Assembly: GCA_037893245.1 (NCBI GenBank)
Contig: JBAIAA010000519.1
Location: forward strand, 310,001-374,000
Source of the DNA: Crossaster papposus
Taxonomy: Eukaryota; Echinodermata; Asteroidea; Velatida; Solasteridae
Length of the DNA: 64,000 bases
Direction: 5' to 3'
Made by a program: the position numbers and the translations under genes. Below the pieces are notes generated by a model. That model had not been told where the DNA came from. It searched no databases and saw only the letters and a program-made list of their open reading frames with translations. Below, in pieces: positions 60,901-64,000 of the stretch. Numbering within the stretch: the first letter of the stretch is position 1; each line of letters begins with the position of its first letter.

Positions 60901-61755
60901 TGTATCAGTGTTCCCGTAAAATTCCCGCAAGTTGAAAAATTCAGTAACAACCAGCGAATCAAAAATAACGTTTTTAGATTGGCTAAGAGAAGACAGTTCC
61001 ACTTTTGAGAGCTAAGGAGAAATGTATAGGGATAATATCTGGATACAAATCTGTATTATTAATCATCACATTGTACCTGTGGCTCGGCAGCAGTCACACT
61101 CCAAAGAGACGTCTTCGGGCCGATACAGCGGTTACACTCCCAACCAAACGGCCTATCAGACTGGACGGCTTCTCGGTAAAATGCCAACGTTATGCCTACA
61201 ATGAGAGGTAAACCCAATGAGATATATTATAATAAAGTATTTTATAATGAGATAGACCATCAATTAATTAACACTTTTAGATGTGTATGTAAAGATGTCT
61301 GACCTATTCCGGGTTAAAAGTTAAGGGAAATTCAAAGGAAGACATTAACCTAAAATAAAAATTATGTAAACTGCACATCATTAACCTGAACAAATCAAAT
61401 TATGTAACAAAAGTGATTGTCTATCCATACCAAAAGTGCTTCAAAGAGAATTAAACATGTTACGGAAAGCCTGCAATGCATTTGTCTTATAGTTTGATGT
61501 ACTTATGATGCTGACAAGGTTTCAAATATGACTTAAAAGGAAAAGGTGCCTGTTAATAGGAAAGGCACAGATCTACAATTTATATGTATACAGCATATTT
61601 AACTAACCTGGACAACAGCGGCGGTGTTGCCAGCGATGACATCCGTCGCATTCCACGGCGTGCTGTCTGGAGGTAACCTCTTCCATACACTTAACACAGG
61701 GAAACTTTGGCTCTGACCTTGCAGGAAATCTCAACTTTCTAGTTTCAACAGGCAT
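52925..61755 (-). CDS. PHD-like / FLYWCH zinc finger protein with predicted transmembrane tail
   Basis: Modelled exons: 61755-61608, 61195-61077, 60846-60781, 60567-60176, 59923-59580, 57980-57876, 56063-55991, 53273-52925. Sum 1596 bp, 531 residues. Residues 20-73 form a C4HC3 PHD-like finger (CVKC at 20-23, CDGCHRWQHRRC at 36-47, CNRC at 70-73) followed by the ITLAFYREAV pattern. Residues 112-220 are proline-rich then acidic. A FLYWCH zinc finger spans about 221-274: LTDSRGYTYTLKRVRG, TYWRC, CHCG, HNHPG; Cys243, Cys250/252, His270 and His272 are the likely ligands. The order PHD-like finger then FLYWCH recalls, from memory, invertebrate proteins that continue into a MULE-type transposase; that domain is absent here. 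The first five exons are well supported; joining them to the last three rests on phase and strand only, and two separate genes are possible. Role unknown; DNA binding is likely for the FLYWCH part. Confidence 0.6.
53545..53832 (+). mobile_element. Decayed tRNA-derived SINE
   Basis: Shares GTGCCCTTGGGCAAGGCACTT, AATAAATGGGTACATG and the GAGAGCACTGATATTA tail with the SINE at 684-960; the tRNA-like head is degraded. Intronic. Confidence 0.65.
54182..54215 (+). repeat. Poly-G tract
   Basis: A run of about 26 G after TTTTTTTTGGGTG. Length is likely to vary between individuals and is prone to assembly error. Confidence 0.9.
54760..54932. mobile_element. Foldback MITE, tandem pair, copy 1
   Basis: Ends GGCCGAGTTCGGGCGGTCTG and its complement CAGACCGCCCGAACTCGGCC (one mismatch), arms of about 33 bp. 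The second copy starts 12 bases later. Intron of the FLYWCH/TM gene. Confidence 0.85.
54945..55117. mobile_element. Foldback MITE, tandem pair, copy 2
   Basis: Same 173-bp length, same orientation and about 90% identical to copy 1 by eye; the terminal inverted repeats are essentially perfect. Differences cluster near TTCCTTACGCTC/TTCTCGCGCTC and around TATCCATATCAGG. Confidence 0.85.
55346..55418. mobile_element. 73-bp hairpin insertion with 8-bp flanking repeat
   Basis: Arms of 30-31 bp are perfect complements (TACCCCTAGAACTATGGGGC to GCCCCATAGTTCTAGGGGTA, with CTCCCGACGCC paired inside), loop of about 12 bases. CTGTCGAG occurs directly on both sides (55338-55345 and 55419-55426). It looks like a very small transposon copy. 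Confidence 0.75.
56245..56631 (-). mobile_element. TTAA-flanked MITE family A, copy 6, full length
   Basis: AGGTAAGATACACCATTGGT at the left and AAATGGTGTATCCTACCC at the right, TTAA at 56241-56244 and a mutated TTGA at the right. 387 bp with all family blocks; best reference copy in the window. Confidence 0.85.
56757..57005. repeat. Low-complexity stretch with TA and C runs
   Basis: T/TTA-rich sequence, a (TA) run of about 12 units at 56876-56898 and a C-only run near 56990-57004. No gene. Confidence 0.8.
57115..57312. mobile_element. Palindromic MITE with 8-bp duplication, copy 2
   Basis: GGAGCAATTATAGAATGCAG to CTGCATTCTATAGTTAAGCT; exact 8-bp duplication CAATCTGC at 57107-57114 and 57313-57320. 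Same family as 21252-21451. Confidence 0.85.
57352..57668. mobile_element. MITE family D, copy 2, truncated
   Basis: Shares CATGTTTAGCGTCACCGCCC, AGGAAGGCTAGGGTGTGACG and TTTAATCGTGGGTGAACCAT with 11459-11905 but stops after GATAGGGTGTGACATG; the right inverted end is missing. C-rich and TA microsatellite sequence follows to about 57770. Confidence 0.7.
58121..58343 (+). repeat. 16-17-bp minisatellite
   Basis: About 13 copies of CCAACTCGGACCCACTA with variants ending AAA or ATG. Frames stay partly open by chance. It sits in an intron of the FLYWCH/TM gene. The same unit reappears in inverted orientation at 63952-64000. Confidence 0.9.
58847..59374 (+). repeat. Four tandem copies of a 120-145-bp AT-rich unit
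   Basis: Each unit contains TTAAAATTAATTAGACAAATC, AAAACTTAT, ACATGTACATGTAAAAAA, GTAAACTTAAT and AACAATTAGTAATTAAA in the same order. The third unit has lost the block between TACCTACA and CTTACAAGT. Intronic. Confidence 0.8.
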
Positions 61756-61836
61756 GCTTGAATCTTGTAGTAGGTATAGAATGTCGTCTTCGATGGCGTC
61801 TTGGTCACGAATGATAAGTAATTCGTGGACGCCGTA

Positions 61837-61844
61837 CTTTTATA
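61837..61844 (-). promoter_or_regulatory. TATA box of the FLYWCH gene
   Basis: TATAAAAG on the minus strand, about 82 bases upstream of the modelled ATG (61755). This would place transcription start near 61810 and give a short 5' leader. It supports the chosen first exon. Confidence 0.55.
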
Positions 61845-61904
61845 GCGAAAACTTTCCTTTGATGGAAAGCTGGATACGCGCCTAGTGTGCATGTGTAAGT
61901 TAGT

Positions 61905-62345
61905 TTGTTTTTGTTTTGGATGTGTGCCATTCAATTCAGCTTGATGACGTGTCCAGCAGTACCAGGTGTTCATCGTGGCTGCATCTTCCGGAGTCAGATT
62001 AGTAACTCTAATTGAGACTTATTTTATTCGGCACTTTGACCGGTGCGGCCTTGATCTTTTTGACTGACTTCAATGAACTGATCAAGGGATGCCGAATGAC
62101 TTTAACTTCCCGCGTTTGTGTGTACTGCACCGTGGACCGCGCGTTGGTTTTACGGCAAAGACTAATCCCTTGGCGTTGGTGTAAGTTTTGTTTTGTTTTG
62201 AATGTGTGCCATTCAATTCAGATTGCGGGGACGTTTCTAGCAGTATACCAAGTGTCCGTCATGACTGCATCTTCCGGAGTCGGATTAGTAACTCTAATTG
62301 AGACTTATTTTATCAGACACTTTGACAGGCCCGCTAAAACACATT
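61905..62345 (+). repeat. Direct duplication upstream of the FLYWCH gene
   Basis: 61905-62062 and about 62190-62345 share TGTGCCATTCAATTCAG, GCATCTTCCGGAGTC, GATTAGTAACTCTAATTGAG and CACTTTGAC in order, offset 286 bases. It lies just upstream of the TATA box, so it duplicates promoter-proximal sequence. Confidence 0.7.
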
Positions 62346-63162
62346 TTTTCACGGGTGCTGGGATTTTAAAGACAATGATGGCGAGCGCAAAGCGCAAGCT
62401 ATTTTGGCGTTGGGTCCGGGGCGCGCTCAAGGGATGCTTTGGGTTCTATTATGCTCTTGGCTCTTGGGTGCAATCTGATCCATTTGGGGAAACTTAACGT
62501 CTTCTCTACAGATTAAAAATTTCATATATATATTTTTTTTTAATATTAAGAAAGATTATTAAAAATACACAACCCAGTAAATTTCTAACTTAAAAACACC
62601 TAATTTGGGTTTGTTACCAGTTTGAAATTGTAAGTTTGAAACAAAGTTGTAAGATAAATCACCATATTGATTGTGTTCTTTGCATTGCTAGAGGCATACG
62701 CCTACGGCATTCGGTATAAGCACAGTCGGTGAATAAAACTGCTTGACCTAAAAAGCAACGAACCTCGGCCATGACGATATATATGATATATATTATATAT
62801 TTTTTAAAAATTGGGATGCTGCGTAGCACTGAAGAGCATAGAAAATGTGAAAAACAGTGCTCACCAGAAATAAAACCGAGCTTTCGGTGCGAATGCACCT
62901 TCTTCAGGGAGACTTATGGCTTGTTTTATTTATCCCTCGGCGTTGGTGTCTAGCACATAATAGTTGGAATGATTGACAGATCATGTAGGGCTTTTTTGTT
63001 TAACTTAAATTGATACCTTCCACCCCTTCAGTTGCCTAAAATAACGCGTGTTGAATTTAATGTAAGTTCATTTTGCGAATTGCGTAAATATTTTTGTGAC
63101 ATTCGTTAAATTCAATTTGTTTGTTTGGTACACACACAAACTACAGAATGAATAAGAAAAAG

Positions 63163-63889
63163 CAGGGGGGGGCGGAGGGGGGGCCCAAGAAAGTGCGCCA
63201 CCAACGTTGAAATGTATCTCATTCGTTCTTCCACGCTCATGAGCCACACATCTCACACAGTAAATACGTATAGATCGCTACCGCGAATCGGACCATTGAA
63301 ACACGTACAGATTTGCCCAGTGTATCGCTCTCCGCATTTAGTGATTCATACAACGTCCGCAAAGCCAGGTACGCAGGCACGATCTACACGGATTTTGTTT
63401 GGGGCGATGTCATTTTCTGCCATTTTCGTTCGAAAACAACACGATAAAACGCAAGGGGGTCACAGGCAGATTTTTTAAAAAATTCAGTATATCACTGATA
63501 CATCCTTTTTTAACGTATCCATGGAAAAAAATGAGTGGGGTCAAAGCACGATTTTTCACAATTTATCAATTATTATTGCCCTTTTTAGGGGAGGTATTTG
63601 TCAACGTCGTTTGAGTATTTGTGCACAATCTCCACGCGCATCAACGGTACGTCAACGCTTAATTTTTTCGACTGCTTTTTTCATTTTCAATACAATTTTT
63701 GTCATTGGATGATAAAAATTAAGGTAAATAACAACCTTTTACAACTACAAAAGACAAGATGCTAAGATTGGATGCCAAAAACTCTTTTTTTTTCGCGTGA
63801 GAAAATTGTTCTCCCCTATTTTGAGAATGGACGGTACGTCAGCGTTGCGCAATCACAGTCTCGAAGGGCCCCCCCTCCGCCCCCCCCTG
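63163..63889. mobile_element. Non-autonomous hAT element, 727 bp
   Basis: Ends CAGGGGGGGGCGGAGGGGGG and its complement (GGCCCCCCCTCCGCCCCCCCCTG). Exact 8-bp duplications AGAAAAAG at 63155-63162 and 63890-63897. Its frames show no transposase domain. Confidence 0.8.
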
Positions 63890-63951
63890 AGAAAAAGGTA
63901 ATAATTTACTACAAAGGTCAAAAGAGTTCGGGGCACCAATTTTGTTTTTAG

Positions 63952-64000
63952 TTGGGTCCGAGTTGGTAGTGGTTGGGTCCGAGTTGGTAGTGGGTCCGAG
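63952..64000 (-). repeat. 16-17-bp minisatellite, inverted, cut by the window edge
   Basis: GGTCCGAGTTGGTAGTG units, the reverse complement of the array at 58121-58343. It continues beyond the window. Confidence 0.85.

Overview
This is a eukaryotic, intron-rich, AT-rich window packed with short DNA transposons. It looks like a marine deuterostome invertebrate, most likely an echinoderm and perhaps a sea star. That call rests on protein similarity to deuterostome families, long introns full of palindromic MITEs, abundant acatgtacatgt motifs, and foldback elements of a kind I associate with sea stars (ends like GGCCGATTTCACGAAACG and CAATTTCATGGAGCTGC). The species call is inference. All gene models were built by hand from splice sites and reading-frame phase; every model sums to a multiple of three.

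Layout. (1) 1475-6074, plus strand: the last four exons of a V-type ATPase V0 subunit a; the gene starts left of the window. (2) 11026-17930, minus strand: KANSL2, a subunit of the NSL histone acetyltransferase complex, seven coding exons, 447 residues, convergent with the V-ATPase gene. (3) 19877-39937, plus strand: a cyclin T, ten coding exons, 1484 residues, head-to-head with KANSL2 across a likely shared promoter (NRF1-, ZNF143- and YY1-like sites). Its last exon alone encodes 1223 residues of mostly disordered tail, so the protein is about twice as long as human cyclin T1. (4) About 40-53 kb: no gene found; transposons, including a 4.8-kb TTAA-flanked element with inverted arms. (5) 52925-61755, minus strand: an unfamiliar gene, modelled as eight exons and 531 residues, joining a PHD-like C4HC3 finger, a proline-rich acidic linker, a FLYWCH zinc finger, one transmembrane segment and a charged tail ending in short repeats. 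It has a TATA box. The FLYWCH half resembles the N-terminal part of FLYWCH/MULE transposase-like proteins, but the transposase domain is missing.

No operon-like logic applies. KANSL2 (chromatin acetylation) and cyclin T (P-TEFb, transcription elongation) both act in Pol II transcription, and from memory they are also neighbours in human 12q13, so their adjacency may be ancient.

Most other sequence is mobile. Several families show exact target-site duplications readable by eye: TTAA-flanked MITEs (two large families), CAGGG-ended hAT-type elements with 8-bp duplications, an 8-bp-duplication palindromic family at 21252 and 57115, a TAA-flanked Harbinger-like element and a TA-flanked mariner-like element. 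There are also two tRNA-derived SINEs, a LINE 3' end, several minisatellites and a near-perfect 73-bp hairpin insertion.
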